A DNA stretch of 64,000 nucleotides from Gnetum montanum (taxonomy: Eukaryota > Streptophyta > Gnetopsida > Gnetales > Gnetaceae): contig MNCI01033545.1 in assembly GCA_015680685.1 (NCBI GenBank), positions 179,746 to 243,745 on the forward strand, read 5' to 3'. Positions within the stretch are counted from its first letter, which is position 1. Each line of letters opens with the position of its first letter. Position numbers and translations under genes: made by a program. The notes under the pieces were generated by a model. The model was not told the DNA's origin, ran no database searches, and saw nothing but the letters and a program-made list of their open reading frames with translations. Positions 10,190-21,107 of this stretch are shown one piece after another.

Positions 10190-11345
10190 TAGGTCCACAC
10201 GGTGAGCTTGCATAACAACTGAACCCAGAGTCAATAGACTGGGATTCACCCATAGAAAGCACTGTAGCATCCTTAGAAACATCCCCAGACTGGCTTGAAA
10301 GTCTGGTCTAAGCCCTAGATTTAGAGGCTAGGGATATAACTGAGGACCCTCTCATTGAGACACCTGTGACAACATCTAGGGGGAAATAAAAATGTTAAAG
10401 CTTAGCTCCCTCCTAGATTCACAAATACATAAAGATGTAGGTAAGGTACTGCAGAATAACATCGAAGTATTCACATGGTCTTACAATGACATGCTGGGTT
10501 TAGACCCGAGGCTTATACAGCACAACATTGTCTTAGATCCGCGGATGAAAGTAGTTAAGCAGAAGACTCGCAAGATTAAACCAATGGAATTACTAAGCTC
10601 TATCAGGCTGGTTTCATCTAGGCAGTTGATTACTCAGAGTGGGTGTCAAACATCGTTGTGGTTTCTAAGAAAATGGAAGGAATACAAATCTGTATAGACT
10701 TTCGGGATCTGAACAAAGCAACGATCAAAGACGATTTCCCACTGCCGAGTATCTATCAACTCATCGACACTACGGTTGGTCATGCTCTATTATCCTTCAT
10801 GGATGGTTTCTCCAGCTACAACCAAATCCGCATCAACATAGAGCATTAGTTAACAACAACCTTCATGACCCCATGGGGTACTTTTTGTTATCCTATGATG
10901 CCCTTTGGGCTCAAGAACGTCAGAGTAACCTACCAGAGAGCCATGACATACATCTTTAGCAACTACATCTTAGAAACGCTGAACGACTACGTGGATGACA
11001 TAGCAGTAAAATCTAAAGAGGCTGTTGATCATCCCAATGATCTAGGTGTAGTTCTCAAGCATTGCCAGATGCATGATTTACGCCTTAACCCAAAAAAGTG
11101 TGTCTTCAGGGTGAGAACTGGATGCATGTTAGGGTTTGTAGTATCGGAGGCTGGAATACGAGTGGACCCTAACAAAGTTAAGGCCATTGTTAATCTAGCA
11201 CCCCCTAAAAACCTTAAAGAATTACGTGGGTTGCAAGGTAGAGTACAGTTTATCAAAAGATTTATAGCAAAGTTGACTGACAAGTTACACCCCATGCAAC
11301 ATCTACTAAAGAAAGGTGTTAACTTTGAATGGACAACATAATGCC
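10190..11345 (+). pseudogene. pol (RT): reverse transcriptase of T2
   Basis: RT blocks are DLNKATIKDDFPLPS, LLSFMDGFSSYNQIRI, TPWGTFCYPMMPFGLKN, TYQRAM, and an intact active site NDYVDDIAV (YVDD at 10988-10999), then LNPKKCVF and LRGLQGRVQFIKRF. A frameshift sits near 10590-10640, with stops at 10848 and 11340. Better preserved than T1 around the catalytic site. The amino-terminal lead (FTWSYNDMLGLDPRLIQHNI) matches the same part of T1. Confidence 0.87.
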
Positions 11346-11790
11346 AACAAGGTTTTGACGATTTAAATAAAGAGCTTTTACACCTCCCGATTGTGTACCC
11401 ACCGCAGAGGGATAAGCCTTTGTTTGTCTACCTTACCACCTCAGACATGTCTATCGTGGCACTGTTGTGTCAGAAATGAGACGACGGCTATGAGATCCTA
11501 GTGTACTATTAAAGTCATGCATTGATAGTGTATGAGGCAAAATACAATGAGGTGGAGAGAAGCTGCCTTGCCCTAGTCTTTGCATTAAAGAAATGGAGGC
11601 ATTATCTATTTCGTAGTAGGGTTAACATCATTTACAAGAGCAATGTACTTCGAGCTATCAAAAATAATCTATATGAGAGTAGCAGGATAGCCCAGTGGAA
11701 AGCCATAAGTGGGGAATTTGATTTGCATTATGTGAGCCAATCGTAGACAAAGGGTCAAGCTATAGCAATGTAACTCACGATCTCACCCAT
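11346..11790 (+). pseudogene. pol (RNase H): RNase H (retroviral-type) of T2
   Basis: Continues the T2 pol frame with DKPLFVYLTTSDMSIVALL, SHALIVYEAKYNEVERSC, ALVFALKKWRHYLFRS and IIYKSN. Stops at about 11477 and 11511 interrupt it. The third acidic block (YKSN) is altered as in T1, so this change may predate the split of the two copies. Confidence 0.8.
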
Positions 11791-11819
11791 CGACGATTGG
11801 GCAATCATAGATCCCGAAT

Positions 11820-12529
11820 TCCCTAACGAGCATGTTAGTACTATCAACGCTGTCCCATCGCATCTTGAAGCTACCTTGCATTTCCACGGCACCTCGACTG
11901 TGCAAGGAGGTAGTGCAGCTGCCATCATTATGTTCCAATATGGGGAAATGCAACCTTTTGCTTATCTTTTTATGTTTCTTTGTACAAACAACGTGGCAGA
12001 GTACGAAGGACTCCTCAGGGGTCTCTTAGCAGCCCAAGCATTAAACATTCAACACTTGGCAATTTGTGGTGATTCACAACTTGTTGTGAATCAAATCATT
12101 GAGGTCTATGCCTGCAAAGCTACACACCTACAGCCCTACTATGACCTAGCGAAAAGCTTGCTTAAACAGTTTGCAACAACGGATGTTCAACACGTGTTGT
12201 GCAATGAAAACATTGTAGCAGATGCTCTAGCCACCCTAGCGTTAAATATGCCACCACACCTGTTTGCAATTTTGCCAGCTGTGATTACCGAGTGTATAGA
12301 GCCTATCACTCAGGTGGTACACGTAGCCTCTGTAAACGCTGCAGATACCCAGGAGTGGTATGCTAATATTAAAGCCTACCTGCAACATGGTGAGCCCCCA
12401 AGCGGATTGACATCTACCCAGAGAGATGTGATTCGCAAGTGTGCTCGGCAATATGTGCTTATGGGAGACAACGCCTTATGCAGATGCTCCTTTGACAGGA
12501 TATTGCTGGCATGCATAAATGAGGAGTAA
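11820..12529 (+). pseudogene. pol (aRNH): second RNase H (aRNH) and linker of T2
   Basis: An uninterrupted 217-codon frame (11876-12529) covers the aRNH and the tether to integrase. Glu (NNVAEYEGLL), Asp (CGDSQLVVNQ) and the last Asp (VADALATLAL) are present, but the first catalytic Asp, seen in T1 as HFDRAST, is HFHGTST here. The tail SFDRILLACINEE leads into the integrase zinc module and stops at 12527-12529. Confidence 0.82.
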
Positions 12530-13543
12530 GTGTAGAAGGTCATTAATGAGGTACACGAGGGACTGTGTGGTGGACACATAGCACCTAGGGCCATGGCTGC
12601 AAAAATCAAGACTTGTGATACATGCCAAAGATATGTAAATCTCATACATGTTTCACCTACAGAGTTGCATCCGACGCAGATTACGTGGCCATTCTAACGA
12701 TGTGGACTAGACATCATAGGACCTATCACGCCTAAGTCTTCCGCAGGGCATAGCTTCATCATCACCACCACCGAGTATTTTATGAAGTGGGTGGAGGCTA
12801 TTTCCCTTAGGAAAACTACATCCCAGTAGGTTTGCCACTTCATCTTAGAAAACATCATGACAAGGTTTGGGCTTCCCATGACTTTTGTGACCGACAACGG
12901 GCCATAGTTCAGTAGTGCAGAAACCAAAACCTTTTGCAGCAATCTTGACATTAGGCAGTTGTTCTCCTCGCCATACTACCCGCAGGTGAATGGACAAGTA
13001 GAAGCTACGAACAAGTCCATCATCAACTTGCTCAAGAAAATACTTCATGATAGTAAGAGGTGATGGCATGAGCAAATCCTCCACATGCTATTGGCTTACA
13101 GGATGACGTGTAGGAAAGTGATAGGTAAGACACCTTATAGTCTTATTTATGGATCTGAAGCGGTGTTACCTCTTGAGTTGCAGGTACTGTCACTTCGAAT
13201 GATCCTGTTGAACATTGTGAGCGAAGCCCACAACAACGAGTCGATGATCATTGACCTCGACTCCATAGAGGAGGAACACGCATAAACACTGGGTTGCATA
13301 GAGCATTATCAAGATAGGAAACAACAAAATCATCATGCAAATTCGCGTCAATGGCCTATAAAAAAGGGGGATCTCATTCTCAAGGTTGTCCGTGAGCATG
13401 TGAACAAATTCTTAGGAAACTGGAAAGGCCCATTCATGGTCACAAAAGCCTATGGGAATGGGGCCTTCAAGTTGGCAGACATGGATGGCAATGAGCTCGC
13501 AAATCCTATGAATCACTCATACCTCAAGCCATACTACATCTAA
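12530..13543 (+). pseudogene. pol (INT): integrase of T2 with in-frame zinc-module deletion
   Basis: Starts VHEGLCGGHIAPRAMAAKIK and jumps directly to TCDTCQ. Compared with T1, 18 codons between the His pair and Cys pair (the RRLGYYWP...AIV stretch) are missing, which must disrupt the HHCC zinc fold. The core keeps GLDIIGP, VTDNGP and NGQVEATNK, so all three DDE residues remain. Stops at about 12697, 12826, 12906 and 13062, and 13284. The carboxy end (KKGDLILKVV, NWKGPFMV, LKPYYI) stops at 13541-13543. Confidence 0.85.
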
Positions 13544-13561
13544 TGCATGAGCAAGATAAGA

Positions 13562-13935
13562 AAATGTCTGCTATGATGTAAAACTAGCAAAGGTAAGCAA
13601 CATGTCCACTATGATGTAAAACTGGCAAAGCACGTCTGCTACGACGTAAAACTGGCAAAGACAGTCCGCTATGACTATAAACTGGCACAAATTGTCCACC
13701 ATGACATAAAACTGGCAAAGCACGTCCGCTATGATGTTAAACTAGCCTATCCACCATCCACTACGACGATAAACTAGCACAGATGGTCTGCTAGGACCTT
13801 AAACTAGCACATCCGCTTTTCGCTACGATGAGAAACTAGCACAATGGTCTGCTAGGACCTTAAACTAGTCAACCACGGTCGGCTGGGAGCTTAAACCAGC
13901 ACATCAGATGGTCTACCAGGACCTTAAACTGGGTT
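13562..13935 (+). repeat. 30-bp minisatellite in T2 3' UTR
   Basis: About twelve units of about 30 bp, from GTCYGCTATGATGTAAAACT forms at the left to GGTCTGCTAGGACCTTAAAC forms at the right. Units carry either GTC...GAC or GGTC...GACC, so base changes on the two arms of the inverted repeat go together. Confidence 0.88.
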
Positions 13936-15318
13936 CATGGCACCTCCTTAGTATGCATCATGACTCATCAAGCAAACGAGCGTGCACAGTGCGAACACAA
14001 GGTGGGACGTTGCAGTTCCTGAATGCAGTTCACGATGCTAAGAAAACATCCTTAGGAATATGTGCAATACCACTGCCCTTGGCATCTTGCTGATCCTCCA
14101 GAGATGTCTTCTAACATCTTGCTGACCTTTTGGAGCTACTACCACCATGGCTCATTTCCCTGGTAGTAGCTTTGCTGGTCAGTGCCTGCTGTTGAAGTCC
14201 CAGCACTTTTGTGGCCCAGTCACAAAGTTGCTATCCTCCAGCCCCTACCTTCGCCCAAGCCCAAAAGATGCTCAACTGCTAGGCATCTCACCTCACAACT
14301 GAATTACATAATTTTTTCCTTGGGCGGGGATACCTAAGCACTCTCATCACTACAATTCCTAGCCGCCTCGGTGCCAACTCCTCCATGCTGATACTGCCAG
14401 AGCCACTGCTGTCCTTTCTAGTTTGGACATCGCATGCTTCAACAACTACATCCAAATCTCTAGTAGTGTCCGAAGCAAGCAAGACCTTTGCCTTTGTTCT
14501 GCATCATGGTTTTTTTTTCTGGTTTGCTCTCTGTTGTGTTTGTAGGATACGTGCCGGAGGGGTGTCAGTCAAAGGTGCGTTTCGCCACAGTAGCTGGACA
14601 CTACATCTTCACAAGGTGGTCATCTTGACTAGCTTGCCTACTTTGGAGTGCACATCCTGTCCTTCCCCTTTGCCTCCTTTACCTCATTCCTTACACTCAT
14701 AATTCTCACTCTCACCTCTTTTACGAATTTTCCTAATGCCTGTAAAGCCCTCTTGTATGCCAAACTGCAAAGTCCATGATGCGCGTAACAAAACTCGTCG
14801 CATGGGAAGCATTTGTAGGTAGGTTAAAGCCCCACATGGATGTAACGTAACTCATCCTAGGAAAGAAACACTTTTCTTGCGACAAGGTTATTTGCAAATG
14901 TAAACAGCAGAACAACAAAAGAAAAGTGTAAAAGGGCAAAAGCTCACGCAAAAAAAAAATAACAAAAAAGGGCCTAAAACAAATGGCACATCAGCTGTTT
15001 CGCAGTAACCCTCTCTAAACATTCCGATGAGAGGTCAAAGGTCAGCAAAAGCAAAGATGACTATGCAAACAACTCTCTCAGAAGCATTCTGACGAGAGAC
15101 CTTACTAAGTTTCATCTTTACCATTTTCTTGAACCTCCTTCCCCAGCTTAACCATTTCCTCTTTCCCTACATAGCCAATCCAACACTCTGAAGCATAGCA
15201 AAGCGACATCCTGGCGATTACTGAAGAGCGATGTTAGCATCTTATCTGTCGTGGTGTTTCGTATTCTTTATCGACGTCTCTCAGGCTTGTCCTCTAGACA
15301 TCGACAAAGAGGGGCCAA
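13936..15318 (+). other. T2 3' UTR with polypurine tract
   Basis: Non-coding tail shared with T3 (17356-18810): both contain GGGACGTTGCAGTTC, GGCATCTTGCTGATC and a stretch with ACGTAAC/ACTCGTC. It ends in GACAAAGAGGGGCCAA, a good polypurine tract for plus-strand priming, directly before the LTR TGAAACACCC. A minus-strand open frame (14733-14951) has a recognisable counterpart in T3 at 18170-18400; see findings. No other gene is seen. Confidence 0.7.
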
Positions 15319-17173
15319 TGAAACACCCTAAAATTTCAAGGCACTCTTGCTTCACCAGGGTCTTGGAAATGAGGCAAACATTTCCACAAGTGTATCCTCA
15401 TGATATTTTGGCAGGAAATGAATGCACTGAGTTTAGACTATTCAATTCGGAAATTTTTCTACCTCCAGAGCTGACAGGCCTGATGGACTCTCCGGCCTAC
15501 CCACCTGGATGTTTCACCAAGTTGACAGTCTATTCAAAGACCATGGTTGGAGTTGTCGGTGGTGCTCAGAATGTGCAAAACAGTTTGGCAAGTTTTCTAG
15601 TGAAGAAGTTTGCTATGCTACGCTATGCTATGTAGCGTAGTAGACCTTAGGGGACAGTTTCTCATGTAATCAAGTGCAAATGTTTGCAGAACAGGGTGCT
15701 ATGCTATGTAGCGTAGCACAACGTAGCAAAGGCAAATTAGAAAGGCCCAGCTTACCAAGTGATTCCAATGAAGAAATTGCACTCGACAAGTACTCTGACC
15801 TTCAAAACCAGTTGCCTTGTTCAACTTCAAGTCCTTAGCAAAGCTTCTCTTACTAGAAAGTGGTGGATTGAGCAAAAAGCAGGACACACTGGTTACTATG
15901 CTGTGCTATGCTACATAGCGTAGCATAGCGTAGCGACAAGTGAAAAGTAGCCATGAGCATCTCAAATTCAAGTTCAACAAATTCAAAATCTTCCCTTTGC
16001 AAAAGGTGAAAGTTGCAATTGTTAGCATAATCAGAGTTCCAAGCAAGCATTTGCAATTTCAACACGGGTCGCAAATGAAGCCAGCTGCTATGCTATGCTA
16101 CGCTATGTAGTGTAGCAAAGATGCAAATCAAACAAAGTGCTACAAAAGTTGACTTGATGTGTGTTTAAGTTTCTAGCAGATGCAGTTGACTTCAACGCAA
16201 ATTTCTTTTTCAAACTGGTGGCTACGCTGTGCTACACTGCACAGCGTAGCACAATGTAGAAAGCAGCTACGCTATGCCAACATGCTACGCTACATAGCAT
16301 AGCAGGTAGCTATGCTACTTCAGTGTGCCTCATTTCTTGTCTGCATTGTTGGCATAGTTGATTCCAGCATCTCCAGTTTTGACAACATAATTGCAGCATG
16401 ACAAGTTCACAACCGGCTTTGCATGTTCATGCAGTATGGACACGTCAGCATTTCGTGGGTCTAGGACACATGTCATCCAAGCCTCATTTCTCATGTACTC
16501 CTGGCCCTATAAATACCTAGACAAGCAATGCTTAAAGGGTTGGCAATTTTCAGCATTGTTGGCATTTGTTGGCAAATTAGTAATTTCAAAGGGTTGGCAA
16601 ATTTTAGCAATTGGAAAATCGAGAACTCACTTGATTGGCAAATTGAGAATCCCCCTGGTTGGCAAATTTCAATAGTTGGCACTTTTAGCATTGGCACTTG
16701 GCATTAGCTTTTTACTTGTTGGCACTTTTTACTATTGGCTCTTAAGCTTGTACTTGAAAACATAGTTGAGACATTTTGAGCATTTTGGTCATTCCTGGCC
16801 TCTCTATGCACCTCTAGCACTATATAACTTATTATACATTTTGAAGCAAAGAAGAGAATCGAACCCGCGACTTTGCGGTGGTGCATTTTTTTATCCTAGT
16901 TACTTTGTTATTTCTTTATTGTCATCTTTGTTTGGCATCATTTTCTCTATCATTACATTTATTGATTATTAGTTAAATCTCACGTGTTTTGCACTTAAAA
17001 CAACATTTAAAAAGGTGAAGTTACATCAATTAAGTCCCTATCTGATTGACCAGACTATTTAAGGTGCCTCATTTCCGTTTTATCTAGCATGACCGTCACA
17101 CTGATCCAGGGTTAAAACTATTCACCTGACAACCTCTTGGTGTTTCCATCCATCGATGTTTTCGGTCGCTACA
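15319..17173 (+). repeat. T2 LTR, full length (1,855 bp)
   Basis: Starts TGAAACACCC after the polypurine tract and ends ...GGTCGCTACA at 17173. TATA box TATAAATA at 16508-16515. U3 holds many GCTACGCT/AGCGTAGC palindromes (15600-16310). Just past the TATA box lie ten TTGGCA motifs in about 200 bp (16539-16740). The U5 part shares TAAGTCCCTATYTGAT and ACCTCTTGGTGTTTCC with T3 and T4. The ends are TG...ACA rather than strict TG...CA. Confidence 0.82.
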
Positions 17174-18810
17174 ACATCTTTGGGCCACGACATAAAACTG
17201 GCACCCATAAGATGGTCTGCTACGACCTTAAACTGGCCATCCCCCATCCACTATGACACTAAACTAGCACATCAGTCTTTTGGTACCTTAAACTAGCACA
17301 TTAGTCTGCTAGGACCTTAAATTAGCATATCTGATGGTCTACCAAGACCTTAAACTAGGTTCGTAGTGCAATACCTCCCAACTCACACATGTGACCTTAT
17401 GCATAAGTGAGGGTGCACATCTTCAAGCTTCCTAGACAACATGGGATGGGACGTTGCAGTTCTAGAATGAAGTTCACGTTGCCAAGAAAAAACCTATTGG
17501 GACACATGCAGCATCGTCATCCCTGGCATCTTGCTGATCTTCTGGAGATGTTGGTTGACATCTTGCTGACCCTCTGGAGCTATTGCTACCGCTGCCAATC
17601 ATCTTGGTCATAGCTCTTACCATCAACACCTGCTGCTGGAGTCCCCACACTATTGTGGCCCAGCCATAATGCTATCATCCTCCAGCCCTTACCATCGTTG
17701 GAGTTCAAAAAAGCATTCAGCTGCCAGGCTTCTCACCTTGCAGCTAGATTTCATGATGCTTACCTTTAGCGGGGATTCCTTAGCACCTACATCATCATCA
17801 CTCCTAGCCTCTTCAGTCCTCATTCTCAGCAAGGCTGTTGCAGCTTTTTGGCCTACCATTGTTGAAACTTGTGTTTGCCTTCCTGCTCTGGACATCACGC
17901 ATGTCAGACACAACACTTGCCACCCTGGCAGTGTCCCGAGCAAATAGGACTTTGCCCTCACTTCACTCGATGGTTGTTTCTAATAGTTTCCTCTCTGTTG
18001 TGTTTGCAGGATAAAAACCAAGATGGCATCAGTCAAAATTGCATTCCACCACGAGAGTAAGACACTACATTGTTCCAAAGTACCAGCTTCAATTAGCCTA
18101 ACTACTTGAGAGTGCATATCCTACTCTCCCTTCGGCCAACTTAATCTCCATTCCCTATACTTACAATTTCTAGTAACTTCTTCGCAAGCTTTCCCAATGC
18201 ACATAAAGCCCTCTCCCATACCCAACTGCCAGGCCCATGATGAACGTAACGCAACTCGTCCCATGGGAAGCCTCTGTAGACAAGTCAAAGCCACACATGG
18301 GTGGAACACAACTCATCTCACGGAGGAAACACCTATCGTACAACAATGAAAAGAGTGTCCTTGAATGAACATGGGTGTGCAACAAAAAAGGAAAAAACAC
18401 AAAAGATTAAAAAAAAGAGACAAGTGCCCAAAAAAATGGTACAATAGCTACTTTGCAATCGTTTCAGCTATAGATCAACCATCTCTGAGCACTTCGATGA
18501 GAGGTCAATATCCAAAGAGAAAGACACCCATGTGTGCTGACTCCCTCACAAGCATTTCGACGATGGATCACACTATGGAAATTACTCTCATGATAACGCA
18601 TCCTACACCTTTCCCTTTCCTTAGCATGATTTCCTCACACACATCCCCTTTCCCTATTATGTTAAGCTCTCCTAGCACTCCCAAGCATAGCAAAGGTTTA
18701 TCTAAGTAGGCACTGATGAATGGTGTGGGTATCGCATTTAGCATGGTGTTTCGTATTCTTTGTCGACGTCTCTTGGGTAGATCCTCTAGACATCAACAAA
18801 GAAGGGCCAT
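17174..18810 (+). mobile_element. T3 internal remnant: minisatellite and 3' UTR only
   Basis: Directly after the T2 LTR, about five minisatellite units (17190-17355, GGTCTGCTACGACCTTAAAC) and then a 3' UTR homologous to 13936-15318. No primer-binding site follows the LTR, and no gag or pol is present. The polypurine tract ACAAAGAAGGGCCAT is at 18796-18810. This join of LTR end to minisatellite is most simply a recombination or deletion product. Confidence 0.75.
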
Positions 18811-21107
18811 TGAAACACCATCAATTTTGGACCATCATGATACTCTGGGTGTAATGCCATGATGAACCACACAAAGTGTTCAACACCTTGCAAGTCCTAA
18901 CGCCTACAAGCTTGTGTTCGAGTGTGCTTGCTATGCTCTTCACCATAGTTAGCGTAGCGCCCAGTTCACAAAAATAAAGCATTGAAGGTAGACTGTATAG
19001 TCTGGCAAATTTTCTATCTCCCGGGCTGACAAGCTTGCTACACTCTGTAGCTTGCCCAATTTGATACATGACTTGATTGACAGTCTACCCAGGGACCATG
19101 CTAGGAGCTATCAAAGGTGTTTAGGATGGACTAAATAGTTCAGCAAGTTTTCTAACAATAGGACCTACTACGCTGCACAGCGTAGCAGGCCTTGTGGTGA
19201 CTGATCAGACGCAAAAGATGTAGTTGGCGGATGTTCAATCCTCAAAGGAGTCTGCACCGCTTCATCCTTGAAGTGTGATTAGCATAACACAGAAAAAACA
19301 CGGCAAATGTCACAAAAGTTGTCCCATTTTGGGTGCTATGCTATGCTACCCTATACAGCGTAGCAGGACATGACAATATTTTCCCAAAATGCCTTGACAT
19401 GGGAAACAAAATTGCCCATGATTTCACCATAAAAAATGCTTGCTCTACTACCACCCCAGGACATGAATGACATCCCATGATAGAACGTTTGCAAAGTGAG
19501 TCAAAATTCAGGACAAATTGGGTGCTACGCTGTGCTATGCTACACAGCGTAGCAAGGTCAGAATGCACGAAGGTGCTTTGTCAAGTTGTTCTAGCAAAAG
19601 AATTGCACTTAGCCATGTTCTGACCTCTAAGATTACTTGTCCCACTTCGCCCTTAGGTCCCAATCAAAGTCTCTTGATAAATAATTGCAGATTAAGCAAG
19701 AATTCATGTCACACTGGCTGTTACTCTGTGCTATGCTACACAACGTAGCACAATGTAGCGGGGACATTGAGGCTAAAAATGTCCTAGGCATGACACTAGG
19801 AAGTCTCAGGCTCCTTCAAAATGAAAAGTGTAATGGTTGTTTGCTAAGATAGCTTGCCTAGCTAGGTCTCATAGGGGTATTTTTGATTTTCAGGCAAGAT
19901 TTTTCTCAAAATTGACTGCTACGTTGCGCTACACAATGCAGCGTAGCACAATGTAGCATGTAAGTGTTTATGCTATGCCACTACGCTAAGTAGCATAGGT
20001 AGCGTAACACTTGGAAAAAAGCATTAGGATGTCTCTAGTAGCTCCAGAACTCGGTTGGTGATGATCATTTCTACTCCAGCATCTTCTCTACAGACAAGAT
20101 CAATAGTTTGCTTTATTTTGCACCCTCTTTTTGATTCCTAAAGTTGTCCCTACGCTTGACCCTACTCGCAAGAGCACGGAAGACATAGTCTTGGAGCATA
20201 GGCTCCACTTTGCATTTGTTGTCAGAAGTTTTTGTAAAAACATAGCAGTCCTATGGATTCTAGCACATGCAGTTTGAATGGTATGGTCATGGCTTAGTAG
20301 GTATCACTTCTAGCCTCATCCCATGTAGCGTAACACTGTAGCATAGCATCACATGGCAGTGTAACACATTTATGATTTGTCCCATATGGGACCCAGGACA
20401 CGTGGTATCCAAACCACATCTTTCTCCTGCTCTTGGATCTATAAATACCCTAGCGAACAACGTTCAAAGGGTGAGCTTTTTGATTTGTCTTTCTTGCGAT
20501 TGACTTCTGGAGATTGGCATTTTGGCGATTGGCTTTGGCAAGGAGATTGGCAAGCAAAAGGTTGATGAACAACAAATCCCAGTAGTAGCACTTCTGGGAT
20601 CTCTCTTAACCTAGTAAGCACCGTATCATCAGTTCCTGTTAGCAGGCCATTGGTAGCAGTCCATGAGCTATGACCATACTGTTCCATTGTTAGTTATGCC
20701 TATCCAACACTGCACATCAGTTGTACACATTCTTCGGCTAAACAAAGATCAAATCCCCTGGTTTTGGGGTGGTGCATTCTCTTACTTAAGCTCATTTCAT
20801 TTCACTATAGCATATATTTTGCATCATTGTGCATTGGTTCACGTTTATTGCTCAGTTACATATTTTGCTATGCTTTTACTATTCTGTGTGCTACAGTTTT
20901 CTTCGTCTCAATCTCCACATGTAACATTTTAAAACCATCATTCACGAAAGCTTATTGTACACCATGTAAGTCCCTGTTTGATCGAGTAGACCGTTTAGGG
21001 CACCCCATTTCCATTTTCTCTAGCATGGCCCTCACATGGATTCAAGGTTAGGCTATACGCCTCGTAACCTCTTGGTGTTCCAGCCACCGACGTTTTTAGA
21101 CGTTACA
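18811..21107 (+). repeat. T3 LTR (2,297 bp)
   Basis: Begins TGAAACACCA and ends TAGACGTTACA. TATAAATA at 20440-20447. Palindromes of the GCTACGCT...AGCGTAGC type occur near 19175, 19335, 19525, 19725, 19920 and 20330. It is about 440 bp longer than the T2 LTR, mostly before the TATA box, so the two LTRs belong to different subfamilies or have diverged by insertion. Confidence 0.8.

Larger units (their letters stand above)
9600..17173 (+). mobile_element. T2: Tat/Ogre-like element, lacking gag-protease
   Basis: Plus-strand relative of T1. It begins within the protease-RT gap minisatellite, continues through RT, RNase H, aRNH and integrase, a 1.8 kb 3' UTR with minisatellite and polypurine tract, and ends in a full LTR (15319-17173). 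Gag and protease are absent. The 5' side joins the unrelated 9236-9560 segment. Coding sequence is similar to T1 throughout but each copy has its own stops, so they decayed separately. Confidence 0.8.

Noticed and set aside
16391-16675. 94-codon frame as a gene
   Set aside because: It spans the LTR TATA box and the TTGGCA tract; no homology and no conservation in T3.
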